A stretch of DNA of 64,000 nt from Pseudomonas sp. BP8 (GTDB taxonomy: Bacteria; Pseudomonadota; Gammaproteobacteria; Pseudomonadales; Pseudomonadaceae), in contig NZ_JAGINK010000001.1 of assembly GCF_017875955.1 (NCBI RefSeq), positions 1,774,001-1,838,000 on the forward strand. Reading direction: 5' to 3'. Below the pieces are notes generated by a model, which saw only the letters and a program-made list of their open reading frames with translations, did not search any database and was not told the origin of the DNA. Both the position numbers and the translations under genes were made by a program. Position 1 is the first letter of the stretch; each line of letters starts with the position of its first letter. Below, one piece after another: positions 48,808 through 58,389 of this stretch.

Positions 48808-49407
48808 ATGCTGGACGAGCTTCTGCGCCGAATGAGCAACCATAACCCCGTCTCGCTGGAGGCGGATCGCCGTTTTCCGGAAGCGGCGGTACTGCTGCCC
48901 ATCACCCGTAGCGAAGAGCCCGAACTGGTCCTGACCCTGCGCGCCAAGGGGCTTTCCACCCATGGCGGCGAAGTGGCCTTTCCCGGTGGCCGGCGAGACC
49001 CGGAAGACCCTGACCTGGTGTTTACTGCCCTGCGCGAGGCGCAGGAGGAGATCGGCCTGCCGCCTGGCCTGGTGGAGGTGATCGGGCCACTCAGTCCACT
49101 GATTTCGCTGCACGGCCTGAAAGTGACGCCATTCGTCGGTTTGATTCCGGACTATGTCGAATACCACGCCAACGATGCCGAGATCGCCGCAGTATTCACC
49201 GTTCCGCTGGAGTTCTTCCGGCAGGACCCGCGTGACCACACGCACCGGATCGATTACCAGGGCCGTAGCTGGTATGTGCCCAGTTATCGGTACGGCGAGT
49301 ACAAGATCTGGGGGTTGTCGGCGATCATGATCGTCGAGCTGGTCAACCTGCTGTTCGATGCTCGGATCAGCTTGCACAAGCCGCCAGAGCGGTTCATTCA
49401 GAATTGA
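48808..49407 (+). CDS. Nudix hydrolase, CoA pyrophosphatase type (YeaB/NudL)
   Basis: The ATG at 48808 ([10 protein letters not shown]) gives 199 residues; a longer frame from 48751 adds untypical residues. The coenzyme A pyrophosphatase signature [19 protein letters not shown] is followed by the Nudix box with [12 protein letters not shown]. The C-terminal half contains YEYKIWGL-like [11 protein letters not shown], also typical of the YeaB subgroup. Substrate assignment is by family only. It precedes the gamma-carbonic anhydrase gene by 43 bases. Confidence 0.87.
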   Translation: MLDELLRRMSNHNPVSLEADRRFPEAAVLLPITRSEEPELVLTLRAKGLSTHGGEVAFPGGRRDPEDPDLVFTALREAQEEIGLPPGLVEVIGPLSPLISLHGLKVTPFVGLIPDYVEYHANDAEIAAVFTVPLEFFRQDPRDHTHRIDYQGRSWYVPSYRYGEYKIWGLSAIMIVELVNLLFDARISLHKPPERFIQN

Positions 49408-49450
49408 GCGGGGACGACCCCGCCACTTGCCATGCCGTGAGGAGCCATAC

Positions 49451-49975
49451 ATGAAATACCGCCTGGGCGATATGCGGGTAGAAACCCATCCCAGCAGTTG
49501 GACTGCGCCCAACGCCACGCTGATCGGCAAGGTGCGTCTGCAGGCCCGGGCCAGTGTCTGGTTTGGCGCTGTGCTGCGCGGTGACAACGAGCTGATCGAC
49601 ATCGGCGAAGACAGCAATGTCCAGGACGGCACGGTGATGCACACCGACGCGGGGGTGCCGCTGACCCTCGGCAAAGGCGTGACCGTAGGCCATAACGCCA
49701 TGCTCCATGGTTGTACGGTCGGCGACTACAGCCTGATCGGCATCAATGCGGTGATCCTCAACGGGGCCCGAATCGGCAAGCACTGCATCATTGGCGCCAA
49801 TGCGCTGATCGCCGAAGGCAAGGAAATCCCTGACGGCTCGTTGGTCATGGGCTCGCCCGGCAAGGTGGTGCGCGAGCTGAACGATGCGCAAAAGCGTATG
49901 CTCGAGGCGAGTGCTGCCCACTACGTACATAACGCCGAACGTTATGCGCGTGTCCTGGCACTGCAGGAGGATTGA
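49451..49975 (+). CDS. Gamma-carbonic anhydrase-like hexapeptide protein
   Basis: Left-handed beta-helix trimer of the YrdA/CaiE group. The ATG at 49451 ([10 protein letters not shown]) gives 174 residues. Hexapeptide repeats cover about 15-125, with the three probable metal His in HTDAG and HNAMLHG. An Arg-Gly-Asp turn ([11 protein letters not shown]) is typical. Whether it has carbonic anhydrase activity is uncertain in this subgroup. The next gene begins one base after the stop. Confidence 0.87.
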   Translation: MKYRLGDMRVETHPSSWTAPNATLIGKVRLQARASVWFGAVLRGDNELIDIGEDSNVQDGTVMHTDAGVPLTLGKGVTVGHNAMLHGCTVGDYSLIGINAVILNGARIGKHCIIGANALIAEGKEIPDGSLVMGSPGKVVRELNDAQKRMLEASAAHYVHNAERYARVLALQED

Positions 49976-49976
49976 C

Positions 49977-50174
49977 ATGAGTGAAGTCGAACGTCCGGTT
50001 GCTTCGCCCTGCGTCAGTATCTGTGCGCTGGACGAGCAGGACATGTGCACCGGTTGCCAACGTACCGTGGCCGAGATCAGCCGCTGGGGGCGGATGGACA
50101 ATACCGAGCGGCGCCAGGTGTTGCGTTTGTGTCATGAGCGCGCAGTGGCGGCGGGGATCATGCTCGGGGTGTGA
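49977..50174 (+). CDS. Small DUF1289 protein with conserved cysteines
   Basis: A 65-residue protein (MSEVERPVASP) beginning one base after the preceding stop, so probably co-transcribed with the carbonic anhydrase-like gene. The DUF1289 pattern CVSICALDEQDMCTGCQRT supplies four cysteines and suggests a metal site. Function unknown. An inverted REP pair follows. Confidence 0.85.
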   Translation: MSEVERPVASPCVSICALDEQDMCTGCQRTVAEISRWGRMDNTERRQVLRLCHERAVAAGIMLGV

Positions 50175-50193
50175 CGCTTGTGCCGGGCTTGAT

Positions 50194-50264
50194 GGCCTCT
50201 TCGCGGGGCAAGCCCGCTCCTACAGGGGATGTCCAACCCTGTAGGAGCGGGCGTGTCCCGCGAA
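50194..50264. repeat. Inverted REP pair after the DUF1289 gene
   Basis: Left unit 50194-50228 and right unit 50237-50264, in opposite orientation and only 8 bases apart. The right copy has GCGTGTCCCGCG in place of GCTTGTCCCGCG. A third, damaged unit seems to lie at about 50312-50331 (GCCGCGCGAAGAGGC). The rest of the gap to 50383 shows nothing recognisable. Confidence 0.88.
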
Positions 50265-50383
50265 CACCGGCAACGCCGGTGCCATGGATCCGTTGCCTGA
50301 AGGGGATAACTCTGCCGCGCGAAGAGGCTGGCACTGACTCGAAAATCAAGTAATCTGTGCGGCTTGCCCGAAGGTCGCCTGCC

Positions 50384-50851
50384 ATGTTCTATCTGCTCGC
50401 TTATATCAGCAGCGTAGTGCTGATCAACTACGCCTTTTCCAGCGCCCCGCACCTGGACGTGATCTGGTCCGCCTGGGGCGGGTTGGTGTTCATCCTGCGC
50501 GACATGGTGCAAACCCGCTATGGCCACGGCGCACTGCTGGCGATGCTGGCGGCGTTGCTGTTGTCCTATGTCACCTCGGAGCCGGCCATCGCCTTGGCCA
50601 GCGCTACCGCGTTCTTCGTTTCCGAACTGATCGACTGGCTGGTGTTCAGCATCACCCGCAGGCCGCTGCGCGATCGCTTGTGGCTGAGTTCGGCGCTGAG
50701 CATTCCCGTGGATACGGTGATCTTCTTCGGCATGATCGGTGCCCTCACTCCCGCCGTAGCCGGGACGGCGCTAGCGTCGAAGTTTGCCGGGGTGACTGCG
50801 GTGTGGCTGGCGATGACCTGGCGTGCCCGCAAAAACGCGTTCGCCGGATAG
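50384..50851 (+). CDS. VUT-family (DUF165) small membrane transporter
   Basis: A 155-residue protein with about five membrane spans. The ATG at 50384 (MFYLLAYISSVV) is chosen over a start 9 codons upstream because the family begins with this hydrophobic span. VLINYAFSSAPHLDVIWSAW and SATAFFVSELIDWLVF with LSIPVDTVIFFG match the YhhQ/VUT group, whose members import queuosine precursors or vitamins. No preQ1 riboswitch was found upstream, so the substrate is open. Confidence 0.8.
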   Translation: MFYLLAYISSVVLINYAFSSAPHLDVIWSAWGGLVFILRDMVQTRYGHGALLAMLAALLLSYVTSEPAIALASATAFFVSELIDWLVFSITRRPLRDRLWLSSALSIPVDTVIFFGMIGALTPAVAGTALASKFAGVTAVWLAMTWRARKNAFAG

Positions 50852-50932
50852 TCGCTGGGTGTAGAATACGGGTCCTTTTTCAGCGGGCGGCGTACAGCCT
50901 GACGCAGCCCCGGACGCCTTCGAGGACCTGAA

Positions 50933-52114
50933 ATGACCCGTATCGGAACCCCATTGTCGCCCACCGCGACCCGAGTACTGCTGTGCGGCTGCGGCGAGCT
51001 GGGCAAGGAAGTGGTGATCGAGCTGCAGCGCCTGGGCGTCGAAGTGATTGCCGTGGACCGCTATGCCAATGCGCCGGCCATGCAGGTCGCCCACCGCAGC
51101 CATGTGGTCAACATGCTCGACGGCGTGGCCCTGCGTGCGGTGATCGAAGCGGAAAAGCCGCACTACATCGTCCCTGAAATCGAAGCCATCGCCACTGCGA
51201 CGCTGGTCGAGCTGGAAAATGAAGGCTTCAACGTGGTGCCCACCGCCCGCGCCACCCAGCTGACCATGAACCGTGAAGGCATCCGTCGCCTGGCCGCCGA
51301 AGAGCTCGACCTGCCGACCTCGCCTTACCATTTTGCCGACACCTTTGAAGACTACGCAGCCGCCGTGGCCGATGTCGGCTACCCGTGCGTGGTCAAGCCG
51401 GTGATGAGCTCGTCGGGCAAGGGCCAGAGCCTGCTGCGCAGTGACGCTGACCTGCGTCAGGCCTGGGACTACGCCCAGGAAGGCGGCCGTGCCGGCAAGG
51501 GCCGGGTAATCGTCGAGGGTTTCATCGATTTCGAGTACGAGATCACCCTGCTGACCGTGCGCCACGTTGGCGGCACGACCTTCCTCGCGCCGGTCGGCCA
51601 CCGTCAGGAGAAGGGCGACTATCAGGAGTCCTGGCAGCCCCAGGCGATGAGCCCGAAGGCGTTGGCCGAGTCGCAGCGAGTGGCCCAGGCGGTCACCGAT
51701 GCACTGGGCGGGCGCGGCCTGTTTGGCGTGGAGCTGTTCGTCAAAGGCGATCAGGTATGGTTCAGCGAAGTCTCGCCGCGTCCGCATGACACCGGCCTGG
51801 TGACGTTGATTTCGCAGGACCTGTCGCAGTTCGCCCTGCATGCCCGGGCGATCCTCGGCCTGCCGATTCCGCTGGTGCGTCAGTTCGGTCCGTCGGCGTC
51901 GGCAGTGATCCTGCCACAGGGCACGTCGCAGCAGACCAGCTTTGCCAACCTCGGCGCCGCGTTGAGCGAGCCGGACACCGCCATTCGCCTGTTCGGCAAG
52001 CCAGAGATCGACGGCCAGCGGCGCATGGGCGTATGCCTGGCGCGCGACGAGTCGATCGAAGCCGCGCGGGCCAAGGCCACGCGCGCTGCGCAGGCTGTCA
52101 AAGTCGAGTTCTGA
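50933..52114 (+). CDS. purT: Formate-dependent GAR transformylase
   Basis: Uses formate and ATP to formylate glycinamide ribonucleotide, the folate-independent version of purine step three. The 393-residue ATP-grasp protein has [20 protein letters not shown] near residues 15-34, [13 protein letters not shown] near 155-167 and [20 protein letters not shown] near 279-298, all PurT signatures. A TAGAAT-type -10 lies near 50862. It ends with a strong terminator. Confidence 0.97.
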   Translation: MTRIGTPLSPTATRVLLCGCGELGKEVVIELQRLGVEVIAVDRYANAPAMQVAHRSHVVNMLDGVALRAVIEAEKPHYIVPEIEAIATATLVELENEGFNVVPTARATQLTMNREGIRRLAAEELDLPTSPYHFADTFEDYAAAVADVGYPCVVKPVMSSSGKGQSLLRSDADLRQAWDYAQEGGRAGKGRVIVEGFIDFEYEITLLTVRHVGGTTFLAPVGHRQEKGDYQESWQPQAMSPKALAESQRVAQAVTDALGGRGLFGVELFVKGDQVWFSEVSPRPHDTGLVTLISQDLSQFALHARAILGLPIPLVRQFGPSASAVILPQGTSQQTSFANLGAALSEPDTAIRLFGKPEIDGQRRMGVCLARDESIEAARAKATRAAQAVKVEF

Positions 52115-52124
52115 TCCAAGGCAG

Positions 52125-52149
52125 ACGGGGGCCGCGCAGCGGCCCCCGT
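52125..52149 (+). terminator. Terminator between convergent purT and the MHS permease gene
   Basis: ACGGGGGCCGC and GCGGCCCCCGT form a perfect 11-bp stem with a 3-base loop between stops at 52114 and 52154. No long T-run is present, but position and strength suggest a shared terminator for both strands. Confidence 0.8.
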
Positions 52150-52153
52150 TCAC

Positions 52154-53458
52154 TCAGAGTTGCGCGTCGCGCGTCTCTTTCAGGCACAGCACAGCAATCA
52201 GGCTGATCACCGCTGCTGCCGACACATAGCCACCGACCCAGCTCAACCCACCCATGCTTACCAGCTTCTGGGCAAAGAACGGTGCCGCCGAGGCGCCGAC
52301 GATGCCGCCCAGGTTGTACGCCGCCGAGGCGCCGGTATAGCGCACGTGGGTCGGGAACAGCTCCGGCAGCAGAGCACCCATCGGCGCGAAGGTAACGCCC
52401 ATCAGGAACAGCTCGAGGGCCAGGAACAACGCCACCCCGGTGGTCGACCCCGAGGTCAGCAGCGGCTCCATGGTAAAGCCCGACGCCACCGCCAACAGGC
52501 CGCCGATGATCAGCACCGGCTTGCGCCCGTAGCGGTCACTGAGCCAGGCCGACAGCGGTGTGGCTAGGGCCATGAAGACTACCGCGAAGCACAGCAGGCC
52601 AAGGAACGTCTCGCGGCTGTAGCCCAGGGTGGTGACACCGTAGCTGAGCGAGAACACCGTGGAGATGTAGAACAGCGCGTAACACACCACCATCGCCGCT
52701 GCGCCCAACAGGGTTGGTCGCCAGTGTTTGGCGAACAGGTCGACCACGGGCATTTTGACCCGCTCGTTCTGCGCTACAGCCTTGGCGAACACCGGGCTTT
52801 CTTCAAGCTTCAGGCGCACATACAGGCCGACCAGCACCAGTGCGGCGCTGAGCAGGAACGGAATCCGCCAGCCCCAGTCACGGAACTGCTCGTCGCTGAG
52901 CGACAGCGCCAGGGTCAGGAACAGGCCGTTGGCTGCCAGGAAGCCAATCGAAGGGCCCAATTGCGGGAACATGCCGAACCAGGCGCGTTTGCCGGGCGGC
53001 GCATTTTCCGTGGCCAGCAGCGCTGCACCACCCCATTCGCCACCCAGCCCCAGGCCTTGGCCGAAGCGCAGCAGGCAGAGGATGATCGGTGCCCACACGC
53101 CAATGCTGTCATAGCCTGGCAGCAGGCCAATGGCCGTGGTCGACACCCCCATCAGCAGCAACGAAGCAACCAGGGTCGACTTGCGGCCGATGCGGTCGCC
53201 AAAGTGGCCGAACAGTGCCGAGCCCAATGGCCGGGCCATGAAGGCGATACCGAACGTGAGGAAAGCCGCCAGCATCTGTGCGGTGCCCGACCCGGACGGG
53301 AAGAACACCGGGCCGATCACCAGCGCGGCCGCCGTGGCGTAGACGTAGAAATCATAGAATTCGATGGCGGTGCCGATGAAACTGGCGGTGGCCACCCGCG
53401 CAGGCGAGTTGACCGGGGCTGCCGGGGTCGAGTCGGTGTAGGTAGTGCTGGTCGTCAT
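52154..53458 (-). CDS. MFS transporter, metabolite:H+ symporter (MHS) type
   Basis: The start at 53458 (MTTSTTYTDS) with AGGGA upstream gives 434 residues and twelve predicted membrane spans. GTAIEFYDFYVYATAAAL in span 1 and GHFGDRIGRKSTL between spans 2 and 3 are classic MHS/ShiA signatures, and LRFGQGLGLGGEWGGAALL is the span 4-5 motif. Relatives take up dicarboxylates, shikimate, betaines and other small acids; the substrate is not predictable. The roughly 250 bases upstream (53459-53711) hold no recognisable gene. Confidence 0.88.
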   Translation of the reverse strand: MTTSTTYTDSTPAAPVNSPARVATASFIGTAIEFYDFYVYATAAALVIGPVFFPSGSGTAQMLAAFLTFGIAFMARPLGSALFGHFGDRIGRKSTLVASLLLMGVSTTAIGLLPGYDSIGVWAPIILCLLRFGQGLGLGGEWGGAALLATENAPPGKRAWFGMFPQLGPSIGFLAANGLFLTLALSLSDEQFRDWGWRIPFLLSAALVLVGLYVRLKLEESPVFAKAVAQNERVKMPVVDLFAKHWRPTLLGAAAMVVCYALFYISTVFSLSYGVTTLGYSRETFLGLLCFAVVFMALATPLSAWLSDRYGRKPVLIIGGLLAVASGFTMEPLLTSGSTTGVALFLALELFLMGVTFAPMGALLPELFPTHVRYTGASAAYNLGGIVGASAAPFFAQKLVSMGGLSWVGGYVSAAAVISLIAVLCLKETRDAQL

Positions 53459-53711
53459 GTGTAGGTCCCTGACAGTCGGATACTCCATGGGCAATCCACG
53501 CAGTGCCAGGCAGGCACGGGCGCGCGGACGCCGGAGCGTATTGTTGTAAGTCGCTCGACTGACGATGGCCCAGGGGATAGGGAGGGGGACGGCGCTGTTC
53601 AGGGTGTTGAAACAGGACCGCAGGGGTGTCAGTGAAGCGGACTGGCCGTGTGGCGCCGAGTGCGGGTAGCGGGCGGGACGGCAGGGCTGGGTAAGCGTGA
53701 CCGGAGTATAG

Positions 53712-54929
53712 CTAGCGGGTCACGGTCCAGACCAGTACCTTGCTGGCACAATTGTCCTCGGTTTCGAGGATCTCCATGCGGTAGCGGCCGATCTTCAGGC
53801 ACACCGCGCTGGCCGGTATGCTCTCCAGTGCTTCGGTGACCAGGCCATTGAGGGTCTTCGGCCCGCCATCGCAGGGCAGGTGCCAGCCCAGGCTGCGGTT
53901 GAGATCACGCAGCGAGGCGGTGCCTTCGATGACGAAGCGGCCATCGGCCTGCGGGTGAATGTGCGGGTTGTCCTGGCTTTGCTCGTCTTCGAACTCGCCG
54001 ACGATCTCTTCGAGAATGTCCTCGAGGGTGACGATGCCGAGGACCTCGCCGTATTCGTCGACCACCACGCCGAGCCGGCGCTGTTGCTTGTGGAAATTGA
54101 GCAGTTGCATCTGCAGTGGCGTGCTTTCGGGCACGAAGTACGGCTCGTAGCAGGCAGCGTGCAGGGCTTGCAGGGTGAGTTCGGCGTGGGGCAACAGGTG
54201 GCTGATCAGCTTGGTGTTGAGTACCGCCTCAACCTGATTGATGTCGTTGTGATACACCGGCAAACGGGTGTGCCGACTGACGATCAACTGCTCGATGATG
54301 CGCTCGATCGGGTCGTCCAGGTTGACCCCGTCGACTTCGTTGCGCGGCACCAGGATGTCGTTGACGGTGACCTTGTCCAGCGCTTGCAGGCCTTCGATCA
54401 GACCGTGGCGGTTGAACGCGTGGAGCTCGTCCTGATCCTCTTCATCCTCGTCCTGCGCGTGCAGGGCAACCGCTGTTGGCTGGGCGCGGAATGGGCGCAG
54501 GATCAGCTTGGCGCTGCCGTCGAGCAGGCATGCCAGCGGTTGCAGGATGGCCAGCGGCAGTTTCAGCAGGCTGGCGCCGAAGCTGACGAAGGCCTGCGGG
54601 TTGCGCCGGGCCAGACGCCTGGGCAGGTACTCGGCGAGTACCAGCAGGACCAGCGCGGCCGTCAGGCCACCCGCCCAGAAACCATGATCGCCGCTATGGT
54701 GCTGGCCGATCAGGCAGGCCAGGCCCAGTACCAGCAGCTTGCCCAGGCTGGCGCCAAACACCAGGGCCTGCGCGGGCAGGGCGGGTTCTGCCGAATCTGT
54801 GCCACGCGCCTGGCCAGTGAGTAGCTGGCGCGCCGCGTCGACGGTGCTGAACAGCACCGCCCACAGCAGCGCCAAGGCCAGGGTGGCTAACAGTGGCGCG
54901 TGCAACTGGACGAACGGCAGGCTATCCAT
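53712..54929 (-). CDS. CNNM/CorC-HlyC family membrane protein
   Basis: A 405-residue protein with an N-terminal DUF21-like membrane domain (four spans, about 10-150), two CBS domains (about 190-320; VTVNDILVPRNEVDGVNL and GVVVDEYGEVLGIVTLEDILEEIVGEF in pieces), and a C-terminal CorC_HlyC transporter-associated domain (330-400). Such proteins are implicated in magnesium or cobalt efflux. It starts 9 bases after the CcsA-like gene on the same strand and is probably in the same transcript. Confidence 0.88.
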   Translation of the reverse strand: MDSLPFVQLHAPLLATLALALLWAVLFSTVDAARQLLTGQARGTDSAEPALPAQALVFGASLGKLLVLGLACLIGQHHSGDHGFWAGGLTAALVLLVLAEYLPRRLARRNPQAFVSFGASLLKLPLAILQPLACLLDGSAKLILRPFRAQPTAVALHAQDEDEEDQDELHAFNRHGLIEGLQALDKVTVNDILVPRNEVDGVNLDDPIERIIEQLIVSRHTRLPVYHNDINQVEAVLNTKLISHLLPHAELTLQALHAACYEPYFVPESTPLQMQLLNFHKQQRRLGVVVDEYGEVLGIVTLEDILEEIVGEFEDEQSQDNPHIHPQADGRFVIEGTASLRDLNRSLGWHLPCDGGPKTLNGLVTEALESIPASAVCLKIGRYRMEILETEDNCASKVLVWTVTR

Positions 54930-54938
54930 AGGTGACCG

Positions 54939-55748
54939 TCAGATATGCAGGATGAATTCGCGTACCAGCTTGCTGCCGAAATAGGCCAGCATCAGCAGGC
55001 AGAAGCCGGCCAGGGTCCAGCGGATCGCCTTGTGGCCACGCCAGCCGAGGCGTGTGCGACCCCACAAGAGCACGCTGAACACGATCCAGGCGATGCACGC
55101 GAGCAAGGTCTTGTGCACCAGGTGCTGGGCGAACAGGTTGTCGAGGAACAGCCAGCCAGAGATCAGCGACAGCGAGAGCAGGACCCAGCCGGTCCAGAGA
55201 AAACCGAACAGCAGGCTTTCCATGGTTTGCAGCGGCGGGAAGTTGCGAATCAGCCCGGACGGGTGCTTGTGCTTGAGCTGGTGGTCCTGTAGCAGCAACA
55301 GCAGGGCCTGGAACACGGCAATGGTGAACAGCCCGTAGGCCAGGATCGACAGCAGGATGTGCGCGAGGATGCCGGGCTCTTCGTTGATCAGCGGCACGGT
55401 GCCCGGCGGCGCGAACTGGGCCAGCAGGGCGGTGATCGCGCCGAGCGGGAACAGCAGGATCAGCAGGTTTTCCACCGGGATGCGCAGGCAGGCCAGCAGC
55501 GTCAGGCTGATCACGGCAACGGCGATCAGGCTCGATGCACTGAAGAAGTCCAGGCTCAGGCCGAGCGGGGTAATCAGCTGGAAGAACAGGGCACCGCCCT
55601 GGGCAATCACGGCAATTGCTCCCAGCAGGCCGAGCAGCCGTTTGTCGGCACGGGTGCCCTGGGCCAGGCGGCTGCCGTGGTAGAACGCGGCAACTATATA
55701 GAGGCCGGCGGCGATCAGGTTGGGGATGAGGCTGGGTGAAGAGAGCAT
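54939..55748 (-). CDS. CcsA/YpjD-like cytochrome c assembly family protein
   Basis: The start at 55748 (MLSSPSLIPNLI) with AGGAC upstream gives 269 residues and about eight membrane spans. The CcsA-type core lies in the second half with HILLSILAYGLFTIAVFQAL and WLFLDNLFAQHLVHKTLLACIAWIVF, with His residues at span ends. This short single-gene family next to ffh is widespread in gamma-proteobacteria, but its role in haem handling is not established. It is divergent from ffh. Confidence 0.85.
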   Translation of the reverse strand: MLSSPSLIPNLIAAGLYIVAAFYHGSRLAQGTRADKRLLGLLGAIAVIAQGGALFFQLITPLGLSLDFFSASSLIAVAVISLTLLACLRIPVENLLILLFPLGAITALLAQFAPPGTVPLINEEPGILAHILLSILAYGLFTIAVFQALLLLLQDHQLKHKHPSGLIRNFPPLQTMESLLFGFLWTGWVLLSLSLISGWLFLDNLFAQHLVHKTLLACIAWIVFSVLLWGRTRLGWRGHKAIRWTLAGFCLLMLAYFGSKLVREFILHI

Positions 55749-55976
55749 AAGTCCTGGTAGGCAAGCCCTGAAAGAGACGGAGTTTGGCATAGAACGCGTC
55801 TGCCAAGGAAGACCGATGGCAGGCCTGGCGGCATTGATGCCGGTACATCCATCCGAGCATGGTGTGCGCAGCCACAACTCTTCGCTATAATCGCCGGCTT
55901 GCTGTGCCCCGCGCGTGTCCAAATTCCGCCAGGGCGCCTGACAAACCTCGGCTTTGCCAAGCCTGAAAGGATCACC

Positions 55977-57353
55977 ATGTTCGAAAACCTGACCGACCGC
56001 CTGTCACAGACGCTGCGCCATGTCACCGGCAAGGCCAAGCTGACCGAAGACAACATCAAGGACACGTTGCGCGAAGTGCGCATGGCGCTGCTCGAGGCCG
56101 ACGTCGCCCTGCCGGTGGTCAAGGATTTCGTCAACAGCATCAAGGAACGCGCGGTCGGCACCGAAGTCTCGCGCAGCCTGACGCCGGGCCAGGCGTTCGT
56201 GAAGATCGTCCAGGCCGAGCTTGAAAGCCTGATGGGCGCGGCCAACGAAGACCTCGCCCTCAACGCCACCCCGCCTGCCGTGGTACTGATGGCCGGCCTG
56301 CAGGGTGCGGGCAAGACCACCACCGCAGGCAAGCTGGCGCGCTTCCTTAAAGAGCGCAAGAAAAAGACCGTCATGGTGGTCTCCGCCGACGTCTACCGCC
56401 CGGCAGCGATCAAACAGCTGGAAACCCTGGCCAATGAGGTCGGGGTGACCTTCTTCCCGTCCGACATCAGCCAGAAGCCGGTGGCCATTGCTGAAGCGGC
56501 CATCCGCGAGGCCAAGCTCAAGTTCATCGACGTGGTCATCCTCGACACCGCCGGCCGTCTGCACATCGACGCCGACATGATGGATGAGATCAAGGCCCTG
56601 CACGCCGCAGTCAAGCCGGTCGAAACCCTGTTCGTGGTCGACGCCATGACCGGCCAGGACGCCGCCAACACCGCCAAGGCCTTTGGCGATGCACTGCCGC
56701 TGACGGGCGTGGTGCTGACCAAGGTCGACGGTGATGCCCGTGGCGGTGCCGCACTGTCGGTGCGCGCCATCACCGGCAAGCCGATCAAGTTCATCGGTAT
56801 GGGCGAGAAGAGCGAAGCGCTCGAGCCGTTCCACCCTGACCGTATCGCCTCGCGGATCCTCGGCATGGGTGACGTGCTCAGCCTGATCGAACAGGCCGAG
56901 CAGAATATCGACAAGGCCAAGGCCGACAAGCTTGCCAAGAAGCTCAAGAAGGGCAAGGGCTTCGACCTCGAAGACTTCCGCGACCAGCTGCAGCAAATGA
57001 AGAACATGGGCGGTCTGGGCGGGCTGATGGACAAGCTGCCGAGCATTGGCGGCGTCAACCTGTCGCAGATGGGCAACGCCCAGGGCGCGGCCGAGAAGCA
57101 GTTCAAGCAGATGGAGGCGATGATCAACTCCATGACCCCGGCCGAGCGCCGTGACCCTGAGCTGATCAGCGGTTCGCGCAAACGCCGTATCGCCCTCGGT
57201 TCTGGCACCCAGGTGCAGGACGTCGGCCGCTTGATCAAGCAGCACAAGCAAATGCAGAAGATGATGAAGAAATTCTCCACCAAGGGCGGCATGTCGAAGA
57301 TGATGCGCGGCCTTGGCGGCATGATGCCGGGTGGCGGCATGCCCAAGCTGTAA
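55977..57353 (+). CDS. ffh: Signal recognition particle protein Ffh
   Basis: GTPase that with 4.5S RNA targets inner-membrane proteins to FtsY and Sec. The ATG at 55977 (MFENLTDRLS) gives 458 residues: N domain (1-85), G domain with GLQGAGKTTTAGKLA near 102-116, DTAGRLHIDADMM and TKVDGDARGGAAL, and the Met-rich M domain (about 300-458) ending GGMMPGGGMPKL. Everything is normal in length. The 4.5S RNA gene is not in the window. Confidence 0.98.
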   Translation: MFENLTDRLSQTLRHVTGKAKLTEDNIKDTLREVRMALLEADVALPVVKDFVNSIKERAVGTEVSRSLTPGQAFVKIVQAELESLMGAANEDLALNATPPAVVLMAGLQGAGKTTTAGKLARFLKERKKKTVMVVSADVYRPAAIKQLETLANEVGVTFFPSDISQKPVAIAEAAIREAKLKFIDVVILDTAGRLHIDADMMDEIKALHAAVKPVETLFVVDAMTGQDAANTAKAFGDALPLTGVVLTKVDGDARGGAALSVRAITGKPIKFIGMGEKSEALEPFHPDRIASRILGMGDVLSLIEQAEQNIDKAKADKLAKKLKKGKGFDLEDFRDQLQQMKNMGGLGGLMDKLPSIGGVNLSQMGNAQGAAEKQFKQMEAMINSMTPAERRDPELISGSRKRRIALGSGTQVQDVGRLIKQHKQMQKMMKKFSTKGGMSKMMRGLGGMMPGGGMPKL

Positions 57354-57592
57354 ACCGATTCAGGTCAGTGGCGGCAACTGCGCCGCTGCCCGGAACCCCG
57401 CTTCGGCGGGAATACCGCTGCCTTTTATAGAGAGAGGCAGCTTAATAGCAGATCTGCAGGCTGGCCTTTTTCCTTGAAGTAAAAAGGCATTTGCAAAAGT
57501 CCGTATATTCCTTGAGAATATGCGGCCTTTCGGGCACCCGTGTGCCCGCTGTGCATCATGATTTGCAGCACCGACTACAGGAACGATGTTCA

Positions 57593-57844
57593 ATGCTTAC
57601 CATTCGTCTTGCCCGTGGCGGCTCCAAAAAGCGCCCGTTCTACCAACTGACCGTAACCGACTCGCGCAACCCGCGTGACGGCTCCCACATCGAACAGGTT
57701 GGCTTCTTCAACCCGATCGCCCGTGGTCAGGAAGTTCGTCTGTCCGTTAAACAAGACCGTGTTGCTCACTGGTTGAGCGTCGGCGCACAGCCGTCTGAGC
57801 GTGTTGCTCAGCTGCTGAAGGAAGCTGCCAAGGCTGCTGCCTGA
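57593..57844 (+). CDS. rpsP: 30S ribosomal protein S16
   Basis: The ATG at 57593 ([10 protein letters not shown]) gives 83 residues, with [20 protein letters not shown] and the end [14 protein letters not shown] typical of S16. It is the first gene of rpsP-rimM-trmD-rplS, 239 bases after ffh. The gap has a small CCCGC-TTCG-GCGGG hairpin at 57397-57410 after ffh and an AT-rich stretch near 57480-57520 where the promoter probably lies. Confidence 0.97.
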   Translation: MLTIRLARGGSKKRPFYQLTVTDSRNPRDGSHIEQVGFFNPIARGQEVRLSVKQDRVAHWLSVGAQPSERVAQLLKEAAKAAA

Positions 57845-57849
57845 ACAGT

Positions 57850-58386
57850 ATGAACGCGACGCCAGAAAAGGCTGACGACCTCATCGTCGTTGGCAAGATT
57901 TTTTCGGTTCACGGCGTTCGCGGCGAGGTGAAGGTGTACTCCTTTACCGATCCGATTGAAAACCTGTTGGATTACCGTGACTGGACGCTTCGGCGCGAAG
58001 GCTCGGTCAAGCAGGTAGAGCTGGTCAGTGGCCGTTCCAATAAAAAGGAGCTGGTCGCCAAGCTCAAAGGGCTCGACGATCGTGATGAAGCGCGTCTTCT
58101 GAGCGGTTACGAGATTTGCATCTCGCGCAGCCTTTTGCCCAACCTGACGGACGACGAGTACTACTGGTACCAGTTGGTCGGTCTGAAAGTCATCAACCAG
58201 GACGAACAGCTGTTCGGCACGGTTGATCACCTGTTGGAGACCGGCGCGAACGATGTAATGGTGGTCAAGCCTTGCGCAGGCAGCCTGGATGACCGTGAGC
58301 GCTTGTTGCCCTATACGGCGCAATGTGTGCTGACAGTCGACCTCGAAGCCGGTGTGATGCGGGTCGAATGGGACGCGGATTTCTAA
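57850..58386 (+). CDS. rimM: Ribosome maturation factor RimM
   Basis: Binds S19 and helps 30S head assembly. The 178-residue protein has the N-terminal RimM beta-barrel (VGKIFSVHGVRGEVKVYSFT near residues 14-33) and a C-terminal PRC-barrel (EYYWYQLVGLKVI near 106-118, PYTAQCVLTVDLEAGVMRVE near the end). It begins 5 bases after rpsP and ends 3 bases before trmD. Confidence 0.96.
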   Translation: MNATPEKADDLIVVGKIFSVHGVRGEVKVYSFTDPIENLLDYRDWTLRREGSVKQVELVSGRSNKKELVAKLKGLDDRDEARLLSGYEICISRSLLPNLTDDEYYWYQLVGLKVINQDEQLFGTVDHLLETGANDVMVVKPCAGSLDDRERLLPYTAQCVLTVDLEAGVMRVEWDADF

Positions 58387-58389
58387 CTG

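Noticed and set aside
50265..50383. preQ1-type riboswitch before the VUT-family gene
   Set aside because: No conserved preQ1 aptamer pattern was found; the region is mainly REP remnants.
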